Both the position numbers and the translations under genes were made by a program. This document shows, one piece after another, positions 51,034 through 60,072 of a stretch of DNA of 64,000 nucleotides (position 1 is the stretch's first letter; each line of letters starts with the position of its first letter). The notes beneath the pieces are model-generated. The model saw nothing but the letters and a program-made list of their open reading frames with translations. It was not told where the DNA came from and made no database searches. The DNA comes from Novosphingobium sp. (GTDB taxonomy: Bacteria; Pseudomonadota; Alphaproteobacteria; Sphingomonadales; Sphingomonadaceae). The DNA is taken from the NCBI RefSeq assembly GCF_030696665.1, contig NZ_JAUYRV010000053.1:82866-146865 (forward strand). Reading direction: 5' to 3'.

Positions 51034-51780
51034 ATGGGCAAACTGAACGGCCGCACCGCGATTGTCACCGGCGCCTCACGGGGGATGGGTTCATCGCACG
51101 CCCGGCGCTTCATCGCCGAAGGGGCAAAGGTGGTGCTCACCGATCTACGGTCTGACACCGGCGATGCGCTGGCGCGCGAGCTTGGTCCCAATGCAAAGTT
51201 CATCGAACACGACGTGACCAGCGCAGCAGACTGGACGCGCGTCGTTGCGGCTGCCGAAGAATTCTTCGGCCCGATCAACGTTTTGGTGAACAACGCTGGC
51301 ATTCTGGGTGTGATGGCCAAGACAGCCGACGTTACCGAGGCCGATTATCACAAGGTCTGCGAAGTGAACCAGCACTCGGTCTACCTCGGCATGCATGCGG
51401 TGATTCCGTCCATGCTCAAGGGCGGGCGCGGCTCGATCGTCAACATCTCGTCGATCGCCGGCCTCGTGGCCAACTATGGCTTCCCCAGCCTCGCCTATGT
51501 CGCCAGCAAGTTCGCCGTGCGCGGCATGACCAAGGCGGCGGCCGTGGAGTATGGTCCGGATAACATCCGCGTGAATTCGGTCCATCCCGGCTTCATCATG
51601 ACCCCCATGATGATCGAGGCAACCGACGAAGACGGCGGTGACGCGCTGTTGCAGATCCCGTTGCGCCGCATTGCCGAGCCTGAGGAAGTGTCTAATCTTG
51701 TCTTGTTCCTTGCCTGCGATGAATCAAGCTACATCACCGGCGCTGAGCACGTGATCGACGCAGGCATGACCGCGCAATAG
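51034..51780 (+). CDS. Short-chain dehydrogenase/reductase
   Basis: 248 residues from ATG 51034, behind GGAGAG. Classical SDR: TGASRGMG cofactor loop, acidic LTDLRSD after strand 2 (NAD preference), NNAGILG, IVNISSIAG and YVASK catalytic residues, and the C-terminal ITGAEHVIDAG. It resembles the 3-alpha/20-beta-hydroxysteroid dehydrogenase group, whose members act on many cyclic alcohols. It is under a consensus operator and is the right-hand edge of the regulon. A hairpin follows the stop. Confidence 0.93.
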   Translation: MGKLNGRTAIVTGASRGMGSSHARRFIAEGAKVVLTDLRSDTGDALARELGPNAKFIEHDVTSAADWTRVVAAAEEFFGPINVLVNNAGILGVMAKTADVTEADYHKVCEVNQHSVYLGMHAVIPSMLKGGRGSIVNISSIAGLVANYGFPSLAYVASKFAVRGMTKAAAVEYGPDNIRVNSVHPGFIMTPMMIEATDEDGGDALLQIPLRRIAEPEEVSNLVLFLACDESSYITGAEHVIDAGMTAQ

Positions 51781-51781
51781 G

Positions 51782-51806
51782 AGTTCCGCCGATGTTTGGC
51801 GGGACT
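51782..51806 (+). terminator. Hairpin after the SDR gene
   Basis: AGTTCCGCC and GGCGGGACT form a 9-bp stem (one G-T pair) with a 7-nt loop, one base after the stop codon. It lacks a T-run, so it is a weak terminator or an RNA-stability element. The rest of the gap to 51938 shows nothing recognisable. Confidence 0.4.
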
Positions 51807-51937
51807 ACGCGATGGGAATGAAGCAGTAACAGCGTCGGCTGTTTGACCACCGCGGGATGTCGGCCTTTGGGCAACGGCTGACACCCGCCGGTTCATATCG
51901 CTAATCTTGCAGCCGCCGCTGTGCTACTTGTTCTGCC

Positions 51938-52933
51938 ATGACCTGCATCAAGACCACGAACGCCCTGCCTGTTGCCGTGACGATGGGCGATCCTTCCGGC
52001 ATCGGTCCGGAAATCATCGCAAAGATGTTCCTGCGCCGCCCCGATCAGCGTTTCTGGGCGGTCGTGGGCGATCCATTGGTCATGGAGCACGCGTTTGGCA
52101 GGCTTGGGGCCAAAGTGGCAGTGCGGCCAGTTTCTTCAATCGATCAAGCGGCTTTCGACGGCGCGAGCCTTGATGTGCTGGCGTCATCGAACCTTGCCGC
52201 CCTGCCCCCTGTGGGCGAAATATCGCCGGTTAGCGGGCAGGTCGCCTTCGATGCCATCGTCACAGCCATAAAGCTTGCGCGCGCGGGCAAGGTGCAGGCC
52301 ATCGTCACCGCACCGATCCACAAGGAGGCGCTTGGCGCAGCCGGTCACGCCTATCCCGGTCACACCGAGATCCTTGCAGACCTTGGCGGCGGCGGGCGCG
52401 TCGCCATGATGCTTGCCAACGATGAGATCCGGACCGTGCTTGTCACCATCCACTGTTCACTGGCCGACGCCATCCGCCGGGCAGACTTTCCTGCGCAGAT
52501 GGCCGCCATCCGGCTTGCCCACACCGGCGCGCGCGCGCTGGGCATCGAAAATCCGCGCGTGGCCGTCGCCGGGTTGAACCCCCATGCCGGAGAAGGCGGG
52601 CTGTTCGGCGATGAAGAAATACGCATCATCCGCCCCGCCATCGAAGCCGCGCGTGCGGAGGGGATTGACGCTTCCGGTCCGTGGCCCGGCGATACGGTGT
52701 TCATGCAGGCGCGCCGGGGACGGTTCGATGTGGTGGTAGCGCAGTACCATGATCAGGGCCTGATACCGGTGAAGTACATGGGCGTTGAAAACGGTGTGAA
52801 TGTCACGCTGGGCCTGCCCTTCGTCAGAACCAGCCCCGATCACGGGACGGCATTCGACATTGCCGGGACTGGCACCGCCGACCCATCAAGCCTTGAATAT
52901 GCTTTCGATTACGCGCTCAAGCTACGTGTCTGA
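51938..52933 (+). CDS. PdxA-family NAD-dependent dehydrogenase
   Basis: 331 residues, full length. MGDPSGIGPEI near the N-terminus, TAPIHKEA, the metal-ligand region AGHAYPGHTEIL, GLNPHAGEGGLFG and the C-terminal YHDQGLIPVKYMG with RTSPDHGTAFDIAG are all PdxA hallmarks. PdxA oxidises 4-phosphohydroxythreonine in vitamin B6 synthesis, but relatives act in catabolism (PdxA2-type, terephthalate dihydrodiol dehydrogenase). No pdxJ or ksgA neighbour is seen, and it sits between a catabolic regulon and an amino-acid module, so a catabolic paralogue is possible. It converges on the M20 gene with three bases between. Confidence 0.88.
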   Translation: MTCIKTTNALPVAVTMGDPSGIGPEIIAKMFLRRPDQRFWAVVGDPLVMEHAFGRLGAKVAVRPVSSIDQAAFDGASLDVLASSNLAALPPVGEISPVSGQVAFDAIVTAIKLARAGKVQAIVTAPIHKEALGAAGHAYPGHTEILADLGGGGRVAMMLANDEIRTVLVTIHCSLADAIRRADFPAQMAAIRLAHTGARALGIENPRVAVAGLNPHAGEGGLFGDEEIRIIRPAIEAARAEGIDASGPWPGDTVFMQARRGRFDVVVAQYHDQGLIPVKYMGVENGVNVTLGLPFVRTSPDHGTAFDIAGTGTADPSSLEYAFDYALKLRV

Positions 52934-52936
52934 CCA

Positions 52937-54085
52937 CTAAACAAGCCAGTGCTTTGCCAGCGCGACATGGAGCCGGATGCCGGTTTCCATCACGGTGTCG
53001 TTGAAATCATACTGCGGGTTGTGCAGCGGTGCCGCGTGGTCCTGCGTCCCCTGCCCCAGCCAGATATAGGCACCCGGGCGCTGCTGAAGCATGAAGGAAA
53101 AGTCTTCCGACGTTGGCGCAGGTTCCGGTGCCAGTTCGGCGCGGGCGACAGTCGCGGCAACTTCCAGCGCATCGGCAGCAGCCTGCGGATCGTTGATCGT
53201 GGCGGGGTAATAGCGATCATAGACCAGCAAGCATTGCACTTCGAAGCTGGCCTCGATGCCTTTCAGCATCGCGCGCATCCGCTCCTCAATCCGGTCCTGC
53301 ACGACAGGGTCAAACGTGCGGACCGTGCCCCCGACTGTGACCTCTGCCGGGATCACATTGTGCGCGTGACCGCCATGAATTTCCGTAACCGAAAGGACAG
53401 CGGCCGCGTATGGCGGCACGGCGCGGGCCACGATGGTATTTAGCTGCTGCACAAGCGATGCCGCGGCAAGGATCGCGTCAGGGCTGTCCTGCGGGATCGC
53501 GGCGTGGCCGCCCTTGCCCGTCAGCGTGATCCTGAACTTGTCTGCCGCGCCCATGATCGCGCCGGGGCGAGTGCTGATCGTGCCTGCGGGCAGGCCCGGC
53601 CAGTTGTGCAGCGCATAAACGCGGTCACAGGGAAAGCGGTCAAACAGCCCTTCCTCAATCATGACCAGCGCGCCGCCCTGCCCTTCTTCGGCAGGCTGGA
53701 AGATGAAGTTTACCGTTCCGGCAAAGTCAGGGTCTGCCGCCAGCACGCGCGCTGCGCCGAGCAGCATGGCAACATGGCCATCGTGGCCGCAACCGTGGAA
53801 GGTGCCAGGCGTTTTGCTCGCCCACGGCAGGTTGGTCGCCTCATGGATCGGCAGCGCGTCCATGTCGGCACGCAGGCCGAGGGTTCGCGCGCCTTCGCGC
53901 TTGCCCTTGAGCACACCGACAAGGCCCGTGGTGCCGATAGCTTCGTGGACTTCGATGCCGCAGTCGCGCAGTTCCGCTGCGATGCGCGCAGCCGTGCGGT
54001 GTTCGCAAAAGCCGAGTTCGGGGTGGGCGTGAATATCGCGTCGCAGCGCGACAAGATCGGGCAAGAGATCGGCGATGTTCGTCAT
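52937..54085 (-). CDS. M20-family amidohydrolase (HipO/IAA-amino-acid hydrolase type)
   Basis: 382 residues. Metal and catalytic motifs of M20D peptidases are present: GLRADMDALPI, HGCGHDGHVAML, QPAEEGQGGA and a late His in GGHAHNVIP, with the dimerisation domain in the middle. Such enzymes release amino acids from N-acyl conjugates (hippurate, indole-3-acetyl-amino acids) or deacylate N-acyl amino acids in the cytoplasm. It is downstream of the Lrp regulator on the same strand. Confidence 0.92.
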   Translation of the reverse strand: MTNIADLLPDLVALRRDIHAHPELGFCEHRTAARIAAELRDCGIEVHEAIGTTGLVGVLKGKREGARTLGLRADMDALPIHEATNLPWASKTPGTFHGCGHDGHVAMLLGAARVLAADPDFAGTVNFIFQPAEEGQGGALVMIEEGLFDRFPCDRVYALHNWPGLPAGTISTRPGAIMGAADKFRITLTGKGGHAAIPQDSPDAILAAASLVQQLNTIVARAVPPYAAAVLSVTEIHGGHAHNVIPAEVTVGGTVRTFDPVVQDRIEERMRAMLKGIEASFEVQCLLVYDRYYPATINDPQAAADALEVAATVARAELAPEPAPTSEDFSFMLQQRPGAYIWLGQGTQDHAAPLHNPQYDFNDTVMETGIRLHVALAKHWLV

Positions 54086-54101
54086 GTTCTACCCTTGGGT
54101 C

Positions 54102-54599
54102 TCAACCATGAGTTTGGCCAAACAGGTTCTGGATCGGGAACTTGTGTTTAATGAAGGGTGATTTGATGACGATGTAACTGAAGTACTTCTCGATCCCGTA
54201 ATCGCTTTCCAGCATCCCTTCGACGATGGACTGATAGTGCGAGACACCGCGCGCCACGAATTTGAGCAGGTAGTCATAGCCACCCGAAACAAGGTGGCAT
54301 TCGACGATCTCGTCCAGCTTGGCGATGCGGCTTTCGAACCGGCTGAAATCGCCCTGCCGGTGTTCGCTCAGCGTAACTTCGGTGAACACCGTCAGGAATT
54401 CGCCCAGCTTGTTGAAGTTCACATGGGCGCCATAACCGCTGATATAGCCCGCCTTCTCCAGTCGCTTCACGCGCGTGAGGCAGGGGCTGGGAGAAAGGCC
54501 GACCGCATCGGCCAATTCCACATTGGTGATCCGCCCCTCCTGCTGGAGCTTGGCGAGGATCTTCAAATCAATCCTGTCGAGCTTGGGTCCGGGCAGCAT
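54102..54599 (-). CDS. Lrp/AsnC-family regulator
   Basis: 165 residues. N-terminal helix-turn-helix (LDRIDLKILAKLQQEGRITNVELADAVGLSPSPCLTRVKRLEKAGYI) and a C-terminal RAM ligand-binding domain (ECHLVSGGYDYLLKFVARG). It lies between the class III aminotransferase and the M20 hydrolase on the same strand, 17 bp from each, so it is probably a local amino-acid-responsive regulator of this catabolic module and not a global Lrp. Confidence 0.95.
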   Translation of the reverse strand: MLPGPKLDRIDLKILAKLQQEGRITNVELADAVGLSPSPCLTRVKRLEKAGYISGYGAHVNFNKLGEFLTVFTEVTLSEHRQGDFSRFESRIAKLDEIVECHLVSGGYDYLLKFVARGVSHYQSIVEGMLESDYGIEKYFSYIVIKSPFIKHKFPIQNLFGQTHG

Positions 54600-54616
54600 G
54601 GTTGGGCCTCCCCTGT

Positions 54617-56044
54617 TCAGACCGTGCCGACCGAAACGGCGGCGCGGATGTCGGGCTGTTCGAGCAACTGGTCCAGCGAGCGTTCAACCCGTTCAAAAAT
54701 CATGTCCATTTCTTCCAGCGTGCAACACAGCGCAGGCGCAAAGCCCAGCACGGCGTTGGCAAAACAGCGCACGATCACGCCATTGCCATAGGTCAGCTTA
54801 GAGAGGCGGCCCCCGATGTCGAGCGACGGATCGAACTGGGCTTTGGTGGCCTTGTCCGTCGTCAGTTCAATCGCGCCCAGCAACCCGCGCCAGCGCACAT
54901 CGCCCACCAGCGGGTGCGCGCGGATGCGCTCCATGTGTTCGGCAAAGCGCACGCCGGTCTTGCGGCCGTTCTCCATCAGCCCACCTTCACGGTAGAGGCG
55001 CAGGACTTCGAGACCAACGGCAGCGGCAACCGGGTGGCCGGAGTACGTCTGGCCGTGGCCGATGGGCAGCGCAGCAGGCGCGGCATCGGCGATGGTCTGG
55101 TACACGTGATCGGCCATGAACATCGCGCCCATCGGGATGTACCCGGCGGTCAGGCCCTTGGCCGTCGTCATGAAATCGGGCGAAACGTCTTCATCAAGGC
55201 AGGCGAACAGCGGGCCGGTGCGGCCAAAGCCGGTGATGACTTCGTCCACCAGCATCAGGATGCCCAGCCGGGTGCAAGCCTCGCGCAGCGCTTTCAGCCA
55301 GCCACGCGGCGGCACGATCACGCCGCCGGAACCCTGGATCGGCTCACAGCAGAAGGCGGCAACATTGTCTGCCCCCAGTTCTGCCACCTTGGCTTCCAGC
55401 GCGGCCACGGTTGAAGCAATCACCGCCGCGTCATCATGGCCTTCGGGGTGGCGATAGGGATAGGGCGAGGCGATGTGGTGCTGCCACGGGCGCGGCAGAT
55501 CGAAATTGCGGTGGAAGTTGCCCAGCGCGGTCAGCCCTGCGCCAAGGCTGCTTGATCCGTGATAGCCCCATTCCAGCGCAATGAAGTGCTTCTTTTCGGG
55601 CAATCCGCGCGCATTCCAGTAATGCACGATATAACGGATGGCGCTGTCCACCGCATCGGATCCGCCTTGGGTGAAGAACACGTGGTCAAGGCCATCGGGC
55701 GCGGCTGCGGTCAATTCACCGGCAAGACGGATGACCGGCTCGCTGGCAAAATGGAAGTAGCCGGTGGCGTAGGGAAGCTTGCGCATCTGCTCCGCTGCTG
55801 CCTCGACAATCGACTCCTGCCCATAGCCGACATTGACGCACCACAGCCCGGCAAAGGCATCGAGCACGCGGTTGCCATCCGCATCCGTCAGCCACATGCC
55901 CTTGCCCGATTCCAGCACGATAGCGCCGTGCTGTTCGTGCCCGCGAAAGGACGTGACCGAGTGGATCAGGTGATCGCGGTCAACATCGATCAGCGAGCGG
56001 TTGGTCCCCGACCGGTCGTTCAGGGCAGAAGCAGGAGCGTTCAT
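54617..56044 (-). CDS. Class III omega-aminotransferase (polyamine/beta-alanine type)
   Basis: 475 residues from ATG 56044, preceded by GGAAGAG; the ATG five codons upstream is less likely. PLP-binding Lys lies in TTAKGLTAGYIPMGA; LVDEVITGFGRTG and SGHPVAAAVGLE are class III hallmarks. It reads closest to the putrescine/beta-alanine:pyruvate aminotransferase group (SpuC-like), moving an omega-amino group to pyruvate to give an aldehyde. The nearby succinate-semialdehyde dehydrogenase and FAD amine oxidase would fit a polyamine or GABA route. Confidence 0.93.
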   Translation of the reverse strand: MNAPASALNDRSGTNRSLIDVDRDHLIHSVTSFRGHEQHGAIVLESGKGMWLTDADGNRVLDAFAGLWCVNVGYGQESIVEAAAEQMRKLPYATGYFHFASEPVIRLAGELTAAAPDGLDHVFFTQGGSDAVDSAIRYIVHYWNARGLPEKKHFIALEWGYHGSSSLGAGLTALGNFHRNFDLPRPWQHHIASPYPYRHPEGHDDAAVIASTVAALEAKVAELGADNVAAFCCEPIQGSGGVIVPPRGWLKALREACTRLGILMLVDEVITGFGRTGPLFACLDEDVSPDFMTTAKGLTAGYIPMGAMFMADHVYQTIADAAPAALPIGHGQTYSGHPVAAAVGLEVLRLYREGGLMENGRKTGVRFAEHMERIRAHPLVGDVRWRGLLGAIELTTDKATKAQFDPSLDIGGRLSKLTYGNGVIVRCFANAVLGFAPALCCTLEEMDMIFERVERSLDQLLEQPDIRAAVSVGTV

Positions 56045-56211
56045 TACAGGCTCTTCCATAAGTGCATCTTTGATATCAGCCTAGCCTCGCGGTGAAAGAG
56101 GGTTCGTCCGAATTGCAGGCCCGCAAAAATGTTCGAACAGTTTGAGCAGGCCCCGCGCAGCATAATCTGCCGCGTGCCGGACCGGGCCGGTGAGTCCGCC
56201 CGATCCGCATT

Positions 56212-56595
56212 TCACTTTACCATGAACGTGATGAAGGTTTTTGCGCCGCTGCCGTTACCGGTCAGCGCAACAACCACTTTTGCGCCTGCCGGGATAACCA
56301 GCCCGGGGGCGGTCATCCTGTTGCCGGTTTGCCCCACCAGCGCGGCGTCCGATTTTGCGCCATCGGCGGTGATTGTCAGCTTTCCGGTGAAGGCGGATGC
56401 CGCCAGCGGCGCGTCCTCTTCCGTAATGTAGATGTCCACGCGGCCGGACGCACGCACGAGTTCGACCATTGTCTCGCCCGATATTGCCACGATGCCGCCG
56501 TGGCTGGGCTTCATCGAGCCATGCGCACTGGCGGCAACCGGCATGGCGATGAGCGAAAGGCCGGCCACTGCGGCGATGATGCTTTGGACTTTCAT
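56212..56595 (-). CDS. Small secreted protein of unknown function
   Basis: 127 residues. A clear signal peptide (residues 1-24, ending ASAHG) precedes a mature beta-rich domain that begins HGSMKPSHGGIVAISGETMVEL. Histidines near the new N-terminus suggest metal contact but this is not shown. Similar small proteins are found next to DUF4198 genes; the DUF4198 gene here lies 23 bp upstream on the same strand. No specific function is recognised. Confidence 0.75.
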   Translation of the reverse strand: MKVQSIIAAVAGLSLIAMPVAASAHGSMKPSHGGIVAISGETMVELVRASGRVDIYITEEDAPLAASAFTGKLTITADGAKSDAALVGQTGNRMTAPGLVIPAGAKVVVALTGNGSGAKTFITFMVK

Positions 56596-56618
56596 TTCAT
56601 CCCTCCCCTGAAGACCGC

Positions 56619-57371
56619 TTATTCCGGCAGGTGCGGCAGCACGAACGAGAGCGACGCGCGGTGCTCCATCTGCTTGTACCTGGCAGGATCGTCGGTCGGC
56701 CCGACAAGGATCGCGACAACCACATTCAGCCCCTGATTGCGGACCGGCAGCGTGACATAGCCTTGAGCATCGGTCTTCATCGGCGTCTGGTCCGGGTCGT
56801 TCACATAATCATGCATGATGGCGACATCGGCAGCAGGCTTCCCATCGAACATGGCCCGCAACCTGATCGGCTGCCCCATGACCGGCGGGATCGCGTTGTC
56901 GGCGGGGACCAATTGCAGCTTGTGACCCGGAATCAAAGGCATGGGCTTGGAAGGCAGCTGGTTGATGTGGACCGCATACTTGTAGTTATGCTCGCTGACC
57001 GTCGCGCCCTTGATTTCGTCATGGCCCTTGTTGTGCCACGTTCCTTCGGTGTCCCGTGACCAAATGCCATAATCCATGACGGCGGCAACCACGGCCAGCG
57101 GCTCGTCGCTGTCAACCACAGGGATCGGGCCAGCCGCGCGAAGCGCTGCGGTGGCAGGCAGGCCATCGGCATCGAGACCAGATACGGACGTTATCATCGG
57201 CATCCGCTTTACCGCGTCAAGATCGTCCGCACCCACGCCATAGACCATTGCCAGTTGCTTGCCGCGTTGCGCAAACCAGATCGCGTGGGCCTGTACGGTG
57301 GAGGATGCCACTGCAGTGGCAACGGTCAACGCCGCAACGGCGGCTGAGATATAGGGGGAAATCCTGCGCAT
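56619..57371 (-). CDS. DUF4198 domain periplasmic protein
   Basis: 250 residues with a signal peptide (ending VQAHA). The mature start HAIWFAQRG, the central GHKLQLVPADNAIPPVMGQPIRLRAMFDGKPAADVAI and the late TDAQGYVTLPVRNQGLNVVVA fit DUF4198, an Ig-like periplasmic domain linked in many genomes to metal (Ni, Co, Fe) uptake. It forms a two-gene unit with the small secreted protein downstream and has no obvious link to the surrounding amino-acid genes. Confidence 0.82.
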   Translation of the reverse strand: MRRISPYISAAVAALTVATAVASSTVQAHAIWFAQRGKQLAMVYGVGADDLDAVKRMPMITSVSGLDADGLPATAALRAAGPIPVVDSDEPLAVVAAVMDYGIWSRDTEGTWHNKGHDEIKGATVSEHNYKYAVHINQLPSKPMPLIPGHKLQLVPADNAIPPVMGQPIRLRAMFDGKPAADVAIMHDYVNDPDQTPMKTDAQGYVTLPVRNQGLNVVVAILVGPTDDPARYKQMEHRASLSFVLPHLPE

Positions 57372-57520
57372 GGTGGCGGCCTCTGGATTGATCGACCGGG
57401 CTGTTCCGGCATGACAAGACTATGACTCATCACCGGCATGTTTGCTTGAATATGCGGTCATGCCGACATGATCCCCCGCACACCAATCAGCCGACGGCAG
57501 AACCGCTTGCGGCGCGGGAT

Positions 57521-58600
57521 TCAGCCCAGCGCCTCGGCAATGGCCTTGCCGCAGGCTTGCGTGCTGGCCGCGCCCTTCAGATCGCGCGTGCGGGCAGATG
57601 GCGTGGCAAGCACCTGTTCCACCGCGCGCATGATGGCCGCTGCCGCGTCCGCTTCGCCCAGATGTTCCAGCATCATCGCGGCAGACCAGATCTGTCCAAC
57701 CGGGTTGGCAATGTTCTGCCCGGCAATATCCGGCGCAGAACCGTGAACCGGTTCGAACAATGACGGGTGCAGGCCTTCGGGGTTGATGTTCGCCGATGGG
57801 GCCACGCCAATCGTGCCGGTGCAGGCAGGGCCAAGGTCCGAGAGAATATCGCCGAACAGATTCGACCCGACGACCACGTCAAACCGGTCTGGGTTCAGCA
57901 CGAACTGTGCGGTCAGAATGTCGATATGGTACTTGTCATGCCGCACATCGGGATATTGCGCGCCCATCGCTTCAACACGCTGGTCCCAATAGGGCATGGT
58001 GATGGCAATGCCGTTGGACTTGGTGGCACTGGTCAGATGCTTGCGCGGGCGCGATTGCGCCAGATCGAAGGCAAAGCGCAATATGCGGTCAACGCCGACG
58101 CGGGTCATCACCGTTTCCTGAATGACGATTTCCCGGTCCGTGCCGGGGAACATGATCCCACCTACGGACGAATACTCACCCTCGGTATTCTCGCGCACGA
58201 CCCAGAAATCGATGTCCCCCGGCTCGCGCCCCGCCAGCGGGCACGGCACGCCCGGCATCAGGCGCACCGGGCGCAGGTTTACATACTGATCGTATTCCCG
58301 GCGGAATTGCAGCAGCGAACCCCACAGTGACACATGATCTGGCACGGTATCAGGCCAGCCCACCGCGCCGAAAAAGATCGCATCGGGGCGGCCAATTTCC
58401 TCTTTCCAGTTATCGGGCATCATCTTGCCGTGGCGCGTGTAATAATCGCAGCAGGCGAAATCGTGCCACTTCTGCTCTATCTCGAAGCCATAGAGCGACG
58501 CGGCCTTTTCCAGCACGCGCATACCTTCGGGCATGACTTCCTTGCCGATACCGTCACCAGGGATGACCGCGATGGTGTGCTTGCGGGTGTTGCTTGGCAT
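57521..58600 (-). CDS. Tartrate/D-malate dehydrogenase family (TtuC-like)
   Basis: 359 residues from ATG 58600, behind GGGGGA. This is the isocitrate/isopropylmalate dehydrogenase fold: IAVIPGDGIGKEVMPEG, RENTEGEYSSVGG, metal-binding GSNLFGDILSDLGPACTG and FEPVHGSAPDIAGQNIANP. The TtuC-specific LRPVRLMPGVPCPL and WDQRVEAM blocks favour tartrate dehydrogenase or decarboxylating D-malate dehydrogenase over LeuB. It starts 14 bp after the stop of the succinate-semialdehyde dehydrogenase gene, suggesting a joint route feeding C4 acids into central metabolism. Confidence 0.92.
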   Translation of the reverse strand: MPSNTRKHTIAVIPGDGIGKEVMPEGMRVLEKAASLYGFEIEQKWHDFACCDYYTRHGKMMPDNWKEEIGRPDAIFFGAVGWPDTVPDHVSLWGSLLQFRREYDQYVNLRPVRLMPGVPCPLAGREPGDIDFWVVRENTEGEYSSVGGIMFPGTDREIVIQETVMTRVGVDRILRFAFDLAQSRPRKHLTSATKSNGIAITMPYWDQRVEAMGAQYPDVRHDKYHIDILTAQFVLNPDRFDVVVGSNLFGDILSDLGPACTGTIGVAPSANINPEGLHPSLFEPVHGSAPDIAGQNIANPVGQIWSAAMMLEHLGEADAAAAIMRAVEQVLATPSARTRDLKGAASTQACGKAIAEALG

Positions 58601-58614
58601 TATGTCCCCCAACA

Positions 58615-60069
58615 TCAGATCTTCAGGCCGCCGATGTGGAAAGCCTTGGTTTCAAGGTATTCCTCAATGCCCAGTGTGCCACCTTCACGCCCAAGGCCCG
58701 ATTGCTTGATCCCGCCGAACGGGGCCATTTCCATCGCAATGCTGCCGGTATTGAGCGCGACCATCCCCGCCTCAAGCGCTTCGGCCACCCGGAACGCGCG
58801 GTCGAGGCCAGATGTGTAGAAATAGCTGGCAAGGCCGTACTCGGTATCGTTGGCCAGCGCGATGGCCTCGTCCTCGGTCTCGAACCGGAACAGCGGGGCG
58901 ACAGGGCCAAACGTCTCTTCGGCGGCAAGGCGCATGTCCGCATTGGCATCACCGATAATCAGCGGCCGGGCAAAGTTGCCACCTTCTGCACCTTTGCCCG
59001 AAAACAGCACTTTGCCGCCCTTGTCCAATGCATCGGCCACGTGAGCCGCAACCTTGTCCACCGCAGCGCGGTTGATCAGCGGACCAGTGGTTGCCTCGGC
59101 GTCCATGCCGTTGCCGACATGCAGCGCCGAGACAGCCGCACCGAGACGGGAGGCGAATTCGTCGTAGATCGGCGCGTGAACAAGGATGCGGTTGGCGCAG
59201 ACACAGGTTTGCCCTGCATTGCGGAATTTGCTCGCCATCGCGGCCTTCACCGCCAGATCAAGGTCGGCATCCTCAAACACGATCAGCGGCGCATTGCCGC
59301 CCAGTTCAAGGCTGAGCCGCTTGATCGTGTCCGCACTCTGCCGCATCAGCAGCGCGCCCACGCGGGTGGAGCCGGTGAACGAAAGCTTGCGCACCACCGG
59401 GCTGGCGGTGATCGCTGCGCCAATCGCTTGCGGCATCCCGGTCAGCAGATTGATTGTGCCGTTGGGAAAGCCAGCCCTCGCCGCCAGTTCGATCAGCGCT
59501 AGCGCGGTGAACGGCGTCAGGTCAGACGGCTTGATCACCACCGGGCATCCGGCGGCAAGCGCGGGCGCGCACTTGCGGGTGATCATTGCAGCGGGGAAAT
59601 TCCACGGCGTGATCGCAGCGGAAACGCCCACCGGCTCGGTCATCACGATGATCCGCCGGTCCCGCTCTGGCGAAGGCACATTGCGCCCGCCCACACGGCG
59701 CCCTTCTTCGGCAAACCATTTGATGAACGTGGCGGCATAGCGGATTTCGCCTTGCGCCTCGGCCAGCGGCTTGCCCTGCTCGGCGGTCATGATCCGGGCA
59801 AGGTCGTCCACATTAGCAAGGACCAGCGCGTGCCATGCTTCCAGAAGCGCCGCCCGTTCTCCCGCCGTGCGGCGGCGCCAATCGGGCCACGATGCTTGCG
59901 CCGCTGCAATCGCCGCCTCGGTCTCCGCCGTGCCACATTCGGGCACGGTGCCGATCACCTCGCCCGTTGCGGGGTTGGTCACATCGAGCGTTGGCAGGCC
60001 GCTGGCAATCCATTGGCCATCGATGAAAGCGGCCTGCCGCAGCAGCGTGGGATCATTCAGAGTGAGCAT
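58615..60069 (-). CDS. gabD: NAD(P)-dependent succinate-semialdehyde dehydrogenase
   Basis: 484 residues, the typical GabD length. The catalytic Cys lies in GQTCVCANR and the general-base Glu in LELGGNAPLIVFEDADLD; FTGSTRVGALLM and PWNFPAAMITRK are further GabD-type blocks, and the protein ends EYLETKAFHIGGL. It oxidises succinate semialdehyde to succinate. Together with the class III aminotransferase at 54617 it suggests a GABA/polyamine route. It is three bases after the GNAT gene. Confidence 0.92.
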   Translation of the reverse strand: MLTLNDPTLLRQAAFIDGQWIASGLPTLDVTNPATGEVIGTVPECGTAETEAAIAAAQASWPDWRRRTAGERAALLEAWHALVLANVDDLARIMTAEQGKPLAEAQGEIRYAATFIKWFAEEGRRVGGRNVPSPERDRRIIVMTEPVGVSAAITPWNFPAAMITRKCAPALAAGCPVVIKPSDLTPFTALALIELAARAGFPNGTINLLTGMPQAIGAAITASPVVRKLSFTGSTRVGALLMRQSADTIKRLSLELGGNAPLIVFEDADLDLAVKAAMASKFRNAGQTCVCANRILVHAPIYDEFASRLGAAVSALHVGNGMDAEATTGPLINRAAVDKVAAHVADALDKGGKVLFSGKGAEGGNFARPLIIGDANADMRLAAEETFGPVAPLFRFETEDEAIALANDTEYGLASYFYTSGLDRAFRVAEALEAGMVALNTGSIAMEMAPFGGIKQSGLGREGGTLGIEEYLETKAFHIGGLKI

Positions 60070-60072
60070 GTT

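Noticed and set aside
27180..51780. Steroid or bile-acid degradation cluster
   Set aside because: BVMO, SDRs and NTF2-fold proteins would fit, but ketosteroid dehydrogenase, KshA/KshB and HsaC-type genes are absent while CYP101, CamD-like and diketocamphane-type genes favour a terpenoid.
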